A DNA stretch of 64,000 nucleotides from Actinoplanes sp. NBC_00393 (GTDB taxonomy: Bacteria > Actinomycetota > Actinomycetes > Mycobacteriales > Micromonosporaceae). A model generated the notes under the pieces. It had not been told where the DNA came from and did no database searches. It saw only the letters and a list, made by a program, of their open reading frames with translations. The first letter of the stretch is position 1. Every line of letters starts with the position of its first letter. Made by a program: the position numbers and the translations under genes. This document shows, piece after piece, positions 27,714 to 37,206 of the stretch. The stretch is from positions 7,024,501-7,088,500 of the forward strand of contig NZ_CP107942.1 of assembly GCF_036053395.1 (NCBI RefSeq). The letters are read 5' to 3'.

Positions 27714-28973
27714 TCACTTGAAAAGAGTAATCGGGTTGATGATGTCGGCGGTCACCGTCAACAGGGTGAAAGCGCCACCGATCAGGATGACCGCATAGGT
27801 CACAGGCATCAGTTTGTAGTAGTCCACCCGGCCGGGATCCGGTCGGCGGAACAGCCGGTAGAGCCGGGACCGGATCGCTTCGAACCAGGCGATCGCGATG
27901 TGCCCGCCGTCCACCGGCAGCAGCGGCAGCAGGTTGAACAGGCCGATGAACACGTTCAGCGAGATGAAGACCTGCCAGAAGACCTCGGGCACGCCCTTCT
28001 CGATCGCCTCGCCACCGATCCGGCTGGCGCCGACGACGCTGATCGGGGTGTCCGGGTCGCGCTCCTCGCCGGTGATCGAGTTCCACAGGGCGGGGACCTT
28101 CTCCGGGATCCGGGCCATCGCCTTCAGCGAGTTCTCCACCAGGTACCAGTTGAACTCGCCGGACGCCGGGATCGCGCCGATGGCGCTGTAGGTGATCACG
28201 GCCGGCTGGTCGGTGGTCCAGCTCACCCCGGCGACGGCGACCTGGGAGACCGGGCCCTCCGGGTCGTCGAGCGGGGTCCGCTCGGCCCGGACCAGGTCGA
28301 CCGTGGCGGTCGCGGTCTGGCCCTCCCGCACGTACTCGAACGGGGTGGGGCCGGCCGCCGAGGCGCGGATCGCGTCGGTCAGCTGCCCGTAGTTCTCCAC
28401 CGGGGTGGCGCCGACCTTGGTGATCACGTCACCGGTCTGCAGGCCGGCCGCCTTGGCCGGCGCCTCGACGGCGCTGGCCACCCCGGGCACGCACTCGGTG
28501 CTGGTGTCGGAGAGCGAGGTCGGGATGCAGTCGCCGACCCGGATCATCGCCGGGGCGGAGCGCTGGGCCTCGGTCGTCTGCGGGATGTCGGTGTTCGGCA
28601 GGCCGATGGTCATCGCCATCGCCCAGGCGCCGACCAGCGCGAGCATGAAGTGGGTGATGGAACCCGCGGCCATCACCACGGTCCGCTTCCAGACCGGGAA
28701 GCGCCACATCGCGCGGTGCTCGTCCTCCGGCGCCACGTCGTCGTCCTGCGGCGTCATGCCGACGATCTTGCAGAAGCCGCCGAGCGGGATGGCCTTGAGA
28801 CCGTACTCGGTCTCGCCGCGCTTGAAGGAGAAGATGGTCGGGCCGAAGCCGACGTAGTACTTCGTCACCTTCATGCCGAACCGCTTGCCGGTGATCATGT
28901 GACCCAGCTCGTGCAGGCTCACCGAGATCAGGATGGTCAGCGCGAACGCCGCGCAGCCAAGCCAGAACAGCAT
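27714..28973 (-). CDS. Site-2 intramembrane zinc metalloprotease (RIP/RseP type)
   Basis: Membrane protease of 419 residues. The active site HELGH is at 21-25 in the first membrane helix, a PDZ domain lies at about 180-270 ([20 protein letters not shown]), and the third metal ligand is in [12 protein letters not shown] near residue 350. The family cuts transmembrane anti-sigma factors or signal-peptide remnants. Its ATG overlaps the dxr stop (TGATG). Many actinobacteria carry this gene between dxr and ispG. Confidence 0.95.
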   Translation of the reverse strand: MLFWLGCAAFALTILISVSLHELGHMITGKRFGMKVTKYYVGFGPTIFSFKRGETEYGLKAIPLGGFCKIVGMTPQDDDVAPEDEHRAMWRFPVWKRTVVMAAGSITHFMLALVGAWAMAMTIGLPNTDIPQTTEAQRSAPAMIRVGDCIPTSLSDTSTECVPGVASAVEAPAKAAGLQTGDVITKVGATPVENYGQLTDAIRASAAGPTPFEYVREGQTATATVDLVRAERTPLDDPEGPVSQVAVAGVSWTTDQPAVITYSAIGAIPASGEFNWYLVENSLKAMARIPEKVPALWNSITGEERDPDTPISVVGASRIGGEAIEKGVPEVFWQVFISLNVFIGLFNLLPLLPVDGGHIAIAWFEAIRSRLYRLFRRPDPGRVDYYKLMPVTYAVILIGGAFTLLTVTADIINPITLFK

Positions 28974-30172
28974 CAGGCTCCTTCAGCCAATGTCACGATC
29001 GTCTGCTGCGCCTGGGCACGGGCCCATGCCTCCGCAGCAAGCACGTCCTCGACGGTACCCGGCTCCGCGAAATCCGGGGCTGACCCCAGCACCCGCTCGA
29101 GGGTGTCGACGATGCCCAGAAACGGTAGCCGACCGGAGACGAACGCGGCCACACACTCTTCGTTGGCGGCGTTGAAGATGGCCGGCCGGCAGCGCCCGAT
29201 GCGACCCGCCTCCTTGGCCAGCTCGACCGCCGGGAACGCCTCGTTGTCCAGCGGACGTAGCTCCCAGTTGTGCGCGAGCGTCCAGTCCACCGCGGCGGCG
29301 GCCTGCGGCACCCGGTCCGGCCAGGCCAGGGCCAGGGCGATCGGTAGCCGCATGTCCGGCGGGCTGGCCTGGGCCAGCGTGGAGCCGTCGGTGAACTCGA
29401 CCAGCGAGTGCAGCACCGACTGCGGGTGCACCATCACCTCGATGTCGTCGTAGCTCACGCCGAACAGCTCGTGCGCCTCGATCACCTCGAGCGCCTTGTT
29501 CACCATCGTCGCCGAGTTGATCGTGACGACCGGGCCCATGTCCCACGTCGGATGCTTGAGCGCCTCCTCCGGTGTGACGTTCGCCAACTCGTCCCGGCGG
29601 CGGCCACGGAAGGCGCCACCGCTCGCGGTGAGAATCAGCCGGCGCACCTCGGCCGCCGAGCCGCCCCGCAGGCACTGGGCCAGCGCGGAGTGCTCGGAGT
29701 CGACCGGGACGATCTGTCCCTCCTTGGCGATCCGGCGAACCAGCGGACCGCCCGCGACCAGAGACTCCTTGTTCGCCAGGGCGAGGATCCGGCCGTTCTC
29801 CAGCGCGGCCAGGGTGGGCGCCAGGCCGAGGCTGCCGACCACGCCGTTCAGCACCACGTCACAGGGATGGGCGGCCAGTTCGGTCATCGCGTCCGGGCCG
29901 GCCACGATCTTCGGGATCTTGAAGTCGCCGGAGGCGTACCCGCGCTTCTGCGCCTCGGCGTAGAAGGCGAGCTGCAGGTCCTGCACGGCCGAGGACCGGG
30001 CGACGCCGACCACCTCGACGTTCAGCTCCAGGGCCTGGGTGGCGAGCAGTTCGACGTTGCCGCCGCCGGCGCCGAGGGCGACCACCCGGAACCGGTCCGG
30101 GTTGCGCCGGACGATGTCGATGGCCTGGGTGCCGATGGATCCGGTGGAGCCGAGCAGGACTAGGTCACGCAT
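28973..30172 (-). CDS. dxr: 1-deoxy-D-xylulose-5-phosphate reductoisomerase
   Basis: First committed MEP-pathway enzyme, NADPH- and metal-dependent. The 399-residue protein starts [14 protein letters not shown] (NADPH motif) and has [11 protein letters not shown], the metal and substrate segment [23 protein letters not shown], and [14 protein letters not shown]. Start ATG 30170-30172; an ATG three codons earlier is an alternative. It is first in the dxr-rip-ispG operon and divergent from the YihY gene. Confidence 0.97.
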   Translation of the reverse strand: MRDLVLLGSTGSIGTQAIDIVRRNPDRFRVVALGAGGGNVELLATQALELNVEVVGVARSSAVQDLQLAFYAEAQKRGYASGDFKIPKIVAGPDAMTELAAHPCDVVLNGVVGSLGLAPTLAALENGRILALANKESLVAGGPLVRRIAKEGQIVPVDSEHSALAQCLRGGSAAEVRRLILTASGGAFRGRRRDELANVTPEEALKHPTWDMGPVVTINSATMVNKALEVIEAHELFGVSYDDIEVMVHPQSVLHSLVEFTDGSTLAQASPPDMRLPIALALAWPDRVPQAAAAVDWTLAHNWELRPLDNEAFPAVELAKEAGRIGRCRPAIFNAANEECVAAFVSGRLPFLGIVDTLERVLGSAPDFAEPGTVEDVLAAEAWARAQAQQTIVTLAEGA

Positions 30173-30220
30173 GCCGCCCATCTTCCCGGACGGCCGCCCA
30201 CGGGTGAGCCGCGGGCACCG

Positions 30221-31066
30221 ATGGGGTACGTCCCAGACGTGCGATCGAGAATCGCGGCCCTTTTCCGGCCGCTGCGTGGGCGGGACGTCGCGCTGCACGC
30301 GGCCGCCATCACCTTCTACGGCGGGATCGCGGTGGTGCCGGTGGCGCTGCTGGCGATCTGGCTCACCGGGCTGGTCGCGGGCGCGTCACGCGTACGCGAA
30401 CTGACCGGCCGGACCATCTCCGCGCTGCCGGACGCCATCGGCGCACCGGCCGCGCTCAGCGCACTGATCGACGCCGGCCTGGAACTGACCCCGATGCTCG
30501 CGCTCGCCAGCCTGCTCCCGGCCACCCTGTACGGCGAGGGTCTGCGCCGCGCCTTCGTCTCCCTGCGCGAGCCGGGCGAGTCCCTGGTCGGCTGGCGCGG
30601 CCGGCTGCTCTGGCTGCCGCTGCTGGCCGCCGCGCCCGCGCTGATGCTGGCGCTCTTCCTGGCTCTGCCCACCACCAGCACGCTCTGGCTGCGCGGCGGC
30701 TGGTGGTCGGTGCTCGGCGTGATCCTCTCCTTCCTGGCCGCCTGGCTGGTGCTCACCCCGGTGGTGATCTGGGTGTTCCGGTACCTCGCGCCGGGCCACC
30801 CGCCGTGGCTGGAGACGATCCTGATCGGCTCGTTCACCGCCGCGAACCTCTCCGGCTTCCTGCACGGTTTCGTGCTCTTCTGCTCGCTGCCGCTCGATCT
30901 CGGCGTGCCGTTCGGCGGCTTCACGGAGATCGGCGGGATGGTCGCGGTCGGTCTCTGGCTGTACCTGTTCCACGTGGTGCTGCTGGCCGGATTCGCCGTC
31001 ACGCACTCCGTCAAGGTGCATTTACCGGACGATTCGGCGAGGCCGGCCATCCGAACCGCGGGGTAG
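30221..31066 (+). CDS. YihY/BrkB-like inner membrane protein
   Basis: A 281-residue protein with six or so hydrophobic segments. Family marks: [20 protein letters not shown] near the N-terminus, [15 protein letters not shown], and a last helix with [20 protein letters not shown]. YihY proteins are integral membrane proteins of unclear function, once annotated as ribonuclease BN. Starts at ATG 30221, or GTG at 30239. It is followed after 11 bases by the oxidoreductase gene, so the two are probably co-transcribed. Confidence 0.85.
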   Translation: MGYVPDVRSRIAALFRPLRGRDVALHAAAITFYGGIAVVPVALLAIWLTGLVAGASRVRELTGRTISALPDAIGAPAALSALIDAGLELTPMLALASLLPATLYGEGLRRAFVSLREPGESLVGWRGRLLWLPLLAAAPALMLALFLALPTTSTLWLRGGWWSVLGVILSFLAAWLVLTPVVIWVFRYLAPGHPPWLETILIGSFTAANLSGFLHGFVLFCSLPLDLGVPFGGFTEIGGMVAVGLWLYLFHVVLLAGFAVTHSVKVHLPDDSARPAIRTAG

Positions 31067-31077
31067 CCTCGCCAACC

Positions 31078-32649
31078 ATGACCCCCATTCCCGATCGCGC
31101 CGACGTGGTGATCATCGGTGCCGGCCACAACGGTCTGGTCTCCGCGATCCTGCTCGCCCGCGCCGGGCTCGACGTCGTCGTACTCGAGGCCGCAGGCGTG
31201 CTGGGCGGTGCCACCCGTACCGAACACCCCTTCGGAAAGGTGCCCGGGCTCGGCCAGTCCACCGGCTCCTACCTGCTCGGGCTGATGCCACCCGAGCTGC
31301 TGCGGACGCTCGACGTCGACATCCCGGCACTGCGCCGGGATCCGCACTACTTCCTGCCGACACCGGGTCCGGCCGGCTCGCCGTACCTGCTGTTCGGCAG
31401 CGACCGCGCGGCCACCCGCGCGCAGCTGGAGAGCTTCTTCTCGGTCCGTGATGCGCAGGCCGACGAGGCGCTCGCCGTCGAGATCGGCGCGCTGCGCGCC
31501 GATCTCGCGCCGGCCTGGCTCGAGGAGCCGGGCTCGGTGGAGGAGATCGCCGACCGGCACATCCGGCCCCAGCTCCAGAGCACATTCCTTGATCTTGTAC
31601 GCGGAAACGTGGCCGATTATCTGGGCCGGTTCGGGTTCAAGAGTGAGCTGCTCGTGAGCATGTACGCGGTGACCGACGGCCTGTCCGGGCTAAACGCCGG
31701 CCCCGACGACCCCGGAACCGGGCACAACTTCCTGGTGCACAACATGTGCCGGCTCCCGAAGGCGGACGGGACCTGGCTGATCGCCGAGGGCGGCATGGGC
31801 ACGGTCTCCCGGGTCTTCGCCGGCACGGCCCGCGCGGCCGGCGCCAAGATCTTCACGGATGCCGCGGTCAGCGCCGTCACCGTGGACGGCGGGGCGGCCA
31901 GTGGCGTGGTGCTCACCGACGGGCGCTCGATCTCGGCCCGGGTGGTCCTCGGCAGCTGCGACCCGTACCGGCTGATGGACCTGGTCCCGGACGGTGCGCT
32001 GCCGTCCGAGCTCACGTCACGGATGGCTGCGGTCCGGCGCACGGGCACCACGTTGAAGGTGAACCTGGCGCTGCGTGATCTGCCGACGTTCTCCTGTCTG
32101 CCGGCCGGTGCCGCGTCGCCGTTCGGCTCGACCATCCACCTGTTGCCCGGCGCCTCCGACTCACCGATGGCCGCGCTGCGGGAGATGTGGGCGGACGTCC
32201 AGGCCGGCCGGCTGCCCGCCGAGCCGACCATCGAGTGGTATTTGCACACCACGGTCGACCCGTCGCTGCGGGACGAGGCCGGTCACCACTCGGCGGCGCT
32301 GTTCGTGCAGTCGGTGCCGTACGAGATCGCCGGCTCGTCCTGGGACGCCGAGCTGCCCGGTTACGTGGAGCGGCTGCTGGCGATCTGCGACCGGTACGCA
32401 CCGGGCACGTCCGACCTGGTGGCGGACATGATGCCGCTCACCCCGCCGGGGATCGAGGAGCACTTCGGGATCACCGGCGGGCACATCCACCACGTCGACA
32501 ACACGGTCGCCTTCGACCAGCGGATGCCGTACTTCACCGGGCTCGACGGGCTGTACGCGGGCTCGGCCGGCGCGCACCCGGCCGGCAGCGTGATCGGCGC
32601 CGCGGGTCACAACGTGGCTCGCCGCATCCTGAAGGACCTGGGCCGGTAA
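31078..32649 (+). CDS. Phytoene-desaturase-like FAD-dependent oxidoreductase
   Basis: The protein is 523 residues. An N-terminal Rossmann dinucleotide motif GAGHNGL (about 14-20) is followed by VVVLEAAGVLGGATRTEHPF. A mid segment GGMGTVSRVFAGTARAAGAK and a C-terminal GLYAGSAGAHPAGSVIGAAG close the FAD site. It matches the CrtI/PYROXD2 branch (amine-oxidase/NAD(P)-binding superfamily). No carotenoid genes are nearby, so a carotenoid role is not supported. The ATG at 31078 lies 11 bases after the YihY stop. Confidence 0.88.
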   Translation: MTPIPDRADVVIIGAGHNGLVSAILLARAGLDVVVLEAAGVLGGATRTEHPFGKVPGLGQSTGSYLLGLMPPELLRTLDVDIPALRRDPHYFLPTPGPAGSPYLLFGSDRAATRAQLESFFSVRDAQADEALAVEIGALRADLAPAWLEEPGSVEEIADRHIRPQLQSTFLDLVRGNVADYLGRFGFKSELLVSMYAVTDGLSGLNAGPDDPGTGHNFLVHNMCRLPKADGTWLIAEGGMGTVSRVFAGTARAAGAKIFTDAAVSAVTVDGGAASGVVLTDGRSISARVVLGSCDPYRLMDLVPDGALPSELTSRMAAVRRTGTTLKVNLALRDLPTFSCLPAGAASPFGSTIHLLPGASDSPMAALREMWADVQAGRLPAEPTIEWYLHTTVDPSLRDEAGHHSAALFVQSVPYEIAGSSWDAELPGYVERLLAICDRYAPGTSDLVADMMPLTPPGIEEHFGITGGHIHHVDNTVAFDQRMPYFTGLDGLYAGSAGAHPAGSVIGAAGHNVARRILKDLGR

Positions 32650-32665
32650 CGGCCCCTGCTTGAGC

Positions 32666-32699
32666 CTGTCCGTGCTTAAGCCCTGTCCGTGCTTAAGCC
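32666..32699. repeat. 17-bp direct repeat, two copies
   Basis: CTGTCCGTGCTTAAGCC occurs twice in perfect tandem in the gap between the oxidoreductase and the MBL-Rieske gene. It is probably a slippage duplication. The unit length equals that of the larger array at 46.5-47.4 kb, but the sequences are not obviously related. Confidence 0.9.
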
Positions 32700-32773
32700 C
32701 GGCGGCGGCGCAGCGGCCTGAAGTGGCACCCAGGTCGCTGCGACAGCCAGGGGACTTTTCGTAGCCCGTACCC

Positions 32774-34333
32774 TTATGCCTGATTCTCGGTCTTGCTTGC
32801 CCTGATCTTGTGGCCGACGCCGGTCAGGCAGCGTCCGCTGGGCAGGTCGAACTTCCAGCCGTGCAGCTGGCAGGTGAGCACGTTGCCGTCCAGGACGCCG
32901 AAGCGGGACAGGTCGGCCTTCAGGTGCGGGCAGCGACGCTGCACCGTCCAGTCGCCGAACTGGATGTCCTCGGCGTCGACCGCCTTCTCGTGCTCGTCGT
33001 ACCAACCCTCGGCGTACTGCAGGCGCTCCTCGGAGAGGCACTTGAAGAACGCGTAGACGAATTCGTTGTACTGCCCGATCCGGGCCGCGGAGAAGCGGCA
33101 GGAGAGGAAGAGCGAGTTCACCCAGTCGCCCTCGTCGATGAAGATGAGGTGCTCGATCAGCTCGCGCTGGGTGCGGAAGCGGTAGCGGACCTTCTCGTCG
33201 GCGTAGGGCCGGACCTGCTTGCCGGGGAAGTCCACGACGATCGACTCGATCTCGTCGCCGTCGTAGGAGACCAGGTCGAAGCGGACCGGGCCGCCGACGC
33301 CCTTGGCCAGGTAGATCGACTCCTCGAGGAGCGGCTCGATCCGCTTCTTCAGCTCTTTGAGAACGTCGATCTCCGGGTGCCGCCAGGAGGCCTTCTCGGC
33401 CTCAATGATCGGGCGCTTGCGCTCGCGCATCTCCTCGAGGTGCTGCTTCTTGTTCGCGAAGAACTCGTCGACCGGCACCGGGTGGGTCGTGGTCTGCCTG
33501 GTGCCGCCCTCGGACAGCTCGGTCACGCTGCCCGGCAGCTGCACGACGGCGTTGGTGCCGCCGACCTTCGCGTACTCGCTCAGGAACACCGACTGGTCCG
33601 GGAAGATGTTGCCCTCGTCGCCGTGGATGTCGTTGAACTGCCACAGCTCGTCGTCGAGGAAGCACGGCGGGCCGGCGATCGGGAAGACGAAGTCGGCCTT
33701 CAGGTCGTCGATGTAGCGCCAGGTGCGGTCGAACTGCCGCTCCCGCTTCTGCTTGCCGAACGCGGTCTTCGCGTTCTCCGGCAGCTCGTAGACCATCGGG
33801 TACCAAATGGCGCCGGAGAACTGCAGCATGTGCGCGTGCACGTGGCCCAGCTCGTTGAACCGGGTCAGGTCGGCCGGGCGGGCGTCGTTCTGGTTCAGCA
33901 CGCGGATGCCGTCGTACTCCACCCAGAGCGACGAGTCACCGATCGGGCCGTCGGTCGGGCTGATCAGCGCCTGGATCATGATCTTGAGGCCGCCGTCCAG
34001 CTCGTGCACCTCGTCGGACTTCGTCCGCAGGAAGCTGGTGAAGCCCAGGTCACGCAACTCGTCCTCGAGCTGGCTGGTCGGGTACTCCGGCAGCAGGACG
34101 GTCGCCTTCTTGCTGATGAACCGCTTCAGGTGCTCCGCGTCGAAGTGGTCCCGGTGCAGGTGGGAGACGTACAGGTAGTCGACGTCGCCGAGGGTCTCCC
34201 AGTCCAGCAGGGAGTTGTCCGGGAACGGGAACCACGAGGCGAAGTACGCCGGGTTCACCCACGGATCGCACAGAATGCTGCCGGCGGCGGTGTCGATCCG
34301 CATGCTCGCGTGGCCGGTGCCGGTGATCCGCAC
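32774..34333 (-). CDS. Metallo-beta-lactamase fold / C-terminal Rieske 2Fe-2S fusion protein
   Basis: The protein is 519 residues. The N-terminal UlaG-like metallo-hydrolase domain carries HLHRDHFD (His58, His60, Asp62, His63). The middle is helical and charged. The C-terminal Rieske domain has ligands Cys468 and His470 (CPH) and Cys488 and His491 (CQLH). GTG at 34331-34333 is chosen because GAGGAG sits about 10 bases upstream. CMP-sialic-acid hydroxylase uses the same two modules in the opposite order. The substrate here is unknown; an oxygenase needing Rieske electrons is a reasonable guess. Confidence 0.85.
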   Translation of the reverse strand: MRITGTGHASMRIDTAAGSILCDPWVNPAYFASWFPFPDNSLLDWETLGDVDYLYVSHLHRDHFDAEHLKRFISKKATVLLPEYPTSQLEDELRDLGFTSFLRTKSDEVHELDGGLKIMIQALISPTDGPIGDSSLWVEYDGIRVLNQNDARPADLTRFNELGHVHAHMLQFSGAIWYPMVYELPENAKTAFGKQKRERQFDRTWRYIDDLKADFVFPIAGPPCFLDDELWQFNDIHGDEGNIFPDQSVFLSEYAKVGGTNAVVQLPGSVTELSEGGTRQTTTHPVPVDEFFANKKQHLEEMRERKRPIIEAEKASWRHPEIDVLKELKKRIEPLLEESIYLAKGVGGPVRFDLVSYDGDEIESIVVDFPGKQVRPYADEKVRYRFRTQRELIEHLIFIDEGDWVNSLFLSCRFSAARIGQYNEFVYAFFKCLSEERLQYAEGWYDEHEKAVDAEDIQFGDWTVQRRCPHLKADLSRFGVLDGNVLTCQLHGWKFDLPSGRCLTGVGHKIRASKTENQA

Positions 34334-34460
34334 TAGATCGCTCCTCAATTTCGGATTCTGACCGCCTCCGAAAGTACAACCGGGTTGCCGGGTGCCGCGC
34401 GCCGACCCCGTGACACACTGAGATCCGACGTCAACGAACATCGACGAGGAGGACCGGCCC

Positions 34461-34700
34461 GTGGCCGCGGAAGAACACCACGAAGAGGTTTACTCACCCG
34501 ACCAGCTCAAGCCGGGTAACCGCAAGCGGGCGCAGCGTGGTGCGATCATCTCGGCCGTGATCCTGCTGCTCTTCTTCTGGGGCAACCAGCAGGGCAACAC
34601 CGAGAAGGTCTGGCTCGTCGTCATCGCCCTGGGGCTGGTCGCCGTCATCATCGGCGACATTGTGCTCCGGCGCAGCGGCCTGAGTCCGAACGACCAGTAA
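34461..34700 (+). CDS. DUF2631 small membrane protein
   Basis: A 79-residue actinobacterial protein with an acidic/His-rich start (AAEEHHEEVYSPDQLKPGNR) and two membrane helices (IISAVILLLFFWG; WLVVIALGLVAVIIGDIVL) joined by a short QQGN loop. GTG start preceded by GAGGAGG. Function unknown. It ends at a strong bidirectional terminator. Confidence 0.88.
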   Translation: MAAEEHHEEVYSPDQLKPGNRKRAQRGAIISAVILLLFFWGNQQGNTEKVWLVVIALGLVAVIIGDIVLRRSGLSPNDQ

Positions 34701-34713
34701 CGCTCTGCATGGA

Positions 34714-34739
34714 AAAGAGGGGGCCTAGGCCCCCTCTTT
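34714..34739. terminator. Bidirectional intrinsic terminator
   Basis: A perfect palindrome AAAGAGGGGGCCTAGGCCCC and its complement (13-bp arms, no real loop) lies between the convergent DUF2631 and DivIVA-like genes. It has T residues at the 3' end on the + strand and a matching A/T pattern on the other. Confidence 0.88.
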
Positions 34740-34754
34740 CGCGTTGTCCGTCTG

Positions 34755-35966
34755 TCAGCGCCGGCGCAGCAGGATGTCCTTGACCTCGCGCAGCGCCGCG
34801 TCGACCTCGGCCTCGAAATACCCGTTCGGCACCAGGCCGAACTGCAGCATGTCCAGGTCGTTCTCGTTCACCGGCATCGGGCCGCGCCCGGTCATCGCCT
34901 GCAGGATGCCCTCGAAGAGGCGGTCCACCTGCATCGGGTCGTAACCGCTGCCGAACCGGCGCGGCTGGAACGTCCGCCGGAGCTGATCCACCCGGTACAG
35001 CTCGCCGCCGGGCTCACCCAGCGGCGGCCCGAGCTGCGGCTGCGGGGCGCCGTAACCGCCACCGGGCGGGCCGCTCATCGGCGCACCCGGCATCGGCGAA
35101 CCCGGCATCGCGTTGGGCATCGGGGGCGCGCCGTAGCCGCCACCACGCTGATCGCGGTCCGGCATCCGGATCTCGGCGGTCATGTCCGCGCGGCCGTGCC
35201 GGCCCGGCTCGAAGTTGTCGTAGCCGGTGGGCTCGTCATACCCGCCCTGGTCGTAACCGCCGCCCTGGCCGCCGTACCCCGGCGGCGGGCCGGGACGCTG
35301 CGGGGGCTGCTGCTGGCCGTAACCGGTGGGCTCGTCGTACCGACCGCCGTACGGATCCGACGGCGGCAACTGCTGCTGCTGCTGCTGACGCTGCGGCATC
35401 TGGGGCGGCATCATCCGGTCGTCGCGCACCGGAGCGGGCAGCCGCTCGGTCGGCGGCGCCATCCGGCCCGGGGCCTGCCCCATGCCGGGGCCACCACCCA
35501 TGCCCGCCGCGGCGCCACCGAACTGCGGCTGACCGGGGCCCATGCCGGGCGGCGGGCCGACCGGAGCCTGCTGCGGCTGGCCGAAGCCACCCGGGGGCTG
35601 CTGCGGCTGGCCGAAGCCACCCTGACCACCCATGCCGGGCGGCGGGCCGGATGGGGCCTGCTGGGCCGCCGAGAGCCCGCTGCGCATCGAGTCACGCATC
35701 GGGTCGGGCGCCGGGCGGCCGCCGCGCTCCTCGAACTCGGCGAGCTGCCGCTCGACCCGGTCCAGGTGGAGGTCGACCTGCCACTCGTCATACCCACCGA
35801 AGCGCACCCGGAAGACGACGTCGTGCACCTCCTGCGCGCCGACCGGCGGGCCGACCTGCTCACCGGCCAGGGTCGCCTCGACCCGGTCCAGGAAGGCATC
35901 GACCTCGTCGACCTTGTAGCCGCGCCGCAGCGCACGCCGCCGGAAACGCTGTCCCTGACTCGTCAC
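34755..35966 (-). CDS. DivIVA-domain protein with long Gly/Pro/Gln linker
   Basis: About 403 residues. An N-terminal DivIVA-like segment (ALRRGYKVDEVDAFLDRVEA) is followed by a second similar segment VRFGGYDEWQVDLHLDRVER, a disordered linker of some 220 residues rich in Gly, Pro, Gln and Met (including seven Gln in a row), and a third repeat QPRRFGSGYDPMQVDRLFEG near the end. DivIVA domains bind curved membrane and recruit cell-pole proteins. GTG at 35966 is chosen for its GGGAG site; a GTG four codons earlier also exists. It is not the main Wag31 homologue judging by context. Confidence 0.85.
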   Translation of the reverse strand: MTSQGQRFRRRALRRGYKVDEVDAFLDRVEATLAGEQVGPPVGAQEVHDVVFRVRFGGYDEWQVDLHLDRVERQLAEFEERGGRPAPDPMRDSMRSGLSAAQQAPSGPPPGMGGQGGFGQPQQPPGGFGQPQQAPVGPPPGMGPGQPQFGGAAAGMGGGPGMGQAPGRMAPPTERLPAPVRDDRMMPPQMPQRQQQQQQLPPSDPYGGRYDEPTGYGQQQPPQRPGPPPGYGGQGGGYDQGGYDEPTGYDNFEPGRHGRADMTAEIRMPDRDQRGGGYGAPPMPNAMPGSPMPGAPMSGPPGGGYGAPQPQLGPPLGEPGGELYRVDQLRRTFQPRRFGSGYDPMQVDRLFEGILQAMTGRGPMPVNENDLDMLQFGLVPNGYFEAEVDAALREVKDILLRRR

Positions 35967-36003
35967 AACGTCTCCCACTCCGCTCGCTGGGACCTGCGCC
36001 CAG

Positions 36004-37182
36004 TCACTGTGCCACCTCCGCGTCGGCTGCGGCGCCCCCTGCGCTCGCGTGCGTCAGCTCTCCCGCGGCCAGTTGGCCGCATGCGCCGTCGATCTCCCGC
36101 CCCCGCGTGTCCCGCACAGTCGTCGAGACGCCGGCCTCTCGCAGCCGGCGGACGAACTCGCGCTCGACCGGCTTGGGACTCGCATCCCACTTGCTGCCCG
36201 GTGTCGGGTTGAGCGGGATGAGATTCACATGGGCCAGCTTGCCGCTCAGAAGACGGCCGAGCAGGTCGGCGCGCCAGGGCTGATCGTTTACGTCCCTGAT
36301 CAGGGCGTATTCGATGGAGACCCGACGGCCGGTCTGAGCCGCGTAGTCGAACGCGGCATCGAGCACCTCGGCCACCTTCCAACGCTGGTTGACGGGCACA
36401 AGCTCATCGCGCAGATCATCATCGGGGGCATGCAGTGACAACGCAAGAGTCACGGAGAGCTGTTCGGCTATCAACCGGCGCATAGCGGGCACCAATCCCA
36501 CCGTCGACACCGTGATGTGCCGTTGTGAGAGGCCGAGCCCCTCCGGGGCGGGCGAGGTGAGGCGGCGCACCGCCTCGATCACCCGCGGGTAGTTGGCCAG
36601 CGGCTCACCCATGCCCATGAAGACCACGCGGGACAGCCGCGGCGGTGAACCGGTGACCGCGCCCGAGGCCGCCACACCGGCCAGATAGACCACCTGGTCC
36701 ACGATCTCGGCCACCGACAGGTTCCGCGTCAGGCCCTGCTGCCCGGTTGCGCAGAAGGGGCACGCCATGCCACAGCCGGCCTGACTCGACACGCAGGCCG
36801 TCACCCGATCGGGGTAACCCATCAGGACGCTCTCCACGAGCGCGCCGTCGTGCAGCCGCCACAGCGTCTTGCGGGTCGCGCCCTCGTCGCACGCCTGCTC
36901 CCGCATCGGGGTCAGCAGGGTGGGCAGCAGATCGGCGGTGAGCCGGTCACGCGTCGCGGCCGGCAGGTCGGTCATCTCGGCGGCGTCGCGCACCAGCCGG
37001 CCGAAGTAGTGGGTGGAGAGCTGCTTGGCCCGGAAGGCCGGCTCGCCCAGACCGGCGACCGCGCTCTTGCGGGCGGCCAGATCCAGGTCGGCGAGGTGGC
37101 GCGGGGGCATGCTGGGACGGCGACGGGTGGTCACCGCGTCGGGCTGGTCGGGGCTGATCGGAATGACCGGAAGAATCGTCAT
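36004..37182 (-). CDS. rlmN: 23S rRNA/tRNA (adenine-C2)-methyltransferase, radical SAM
   Basis: RlmN methylates A2503 of 23S rRNA and A37 of some tRNAs. The radical SAM cluster motif is CGMACPFC. Other family marks: SSQAGCG before it, [47 protein letters not shown], and HVNLIPLNP. The catalytic Cys of the C-terminal region is in [12 protein letters not shown]. The protein is 392 residues, ATG start. It follows cdsA in the frr-cdsA-rlmN order common in actinobacteria. Confidence 0.96.
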   Translation of the reverse strand: MTILPVIPISPDQPDAVTTRRRPSMPPRHLADLDLAARKSAVAGLGEPAFRAKQLSTHYFGRLVRDAAEMTDLPAATRDRLTADLLPTLLTPMREQACDEGATRKTLWRLHDGALVESVLMGYPDRVTACVSSQAGCGMACPFCATGQQGLTRNLSVAEIVDQVVYLAGVAASGAVTGSPPRLSRVVFMGMGEPLANYPRVIEAVRRLTSPAPEGLGLSQRHITVSTVGLVPAMRRLIAEQLSVTLALSLHAPDDDLRDELVPVNQRWKVAEVLDAAFDYAAQTGRRVSIEYALIRDVNDQPWRADLLGRLLSGKLAHVNLIPLNPTPGSKWDASPKPVEREFVRRLREAGVSTTVRDTRGREIDGACGQLAAGELTHASAGGAAADAEVAQ

Positions 37183-37206
37183 GGCATATCCAGCTTCTCA
37201 CGCCTG

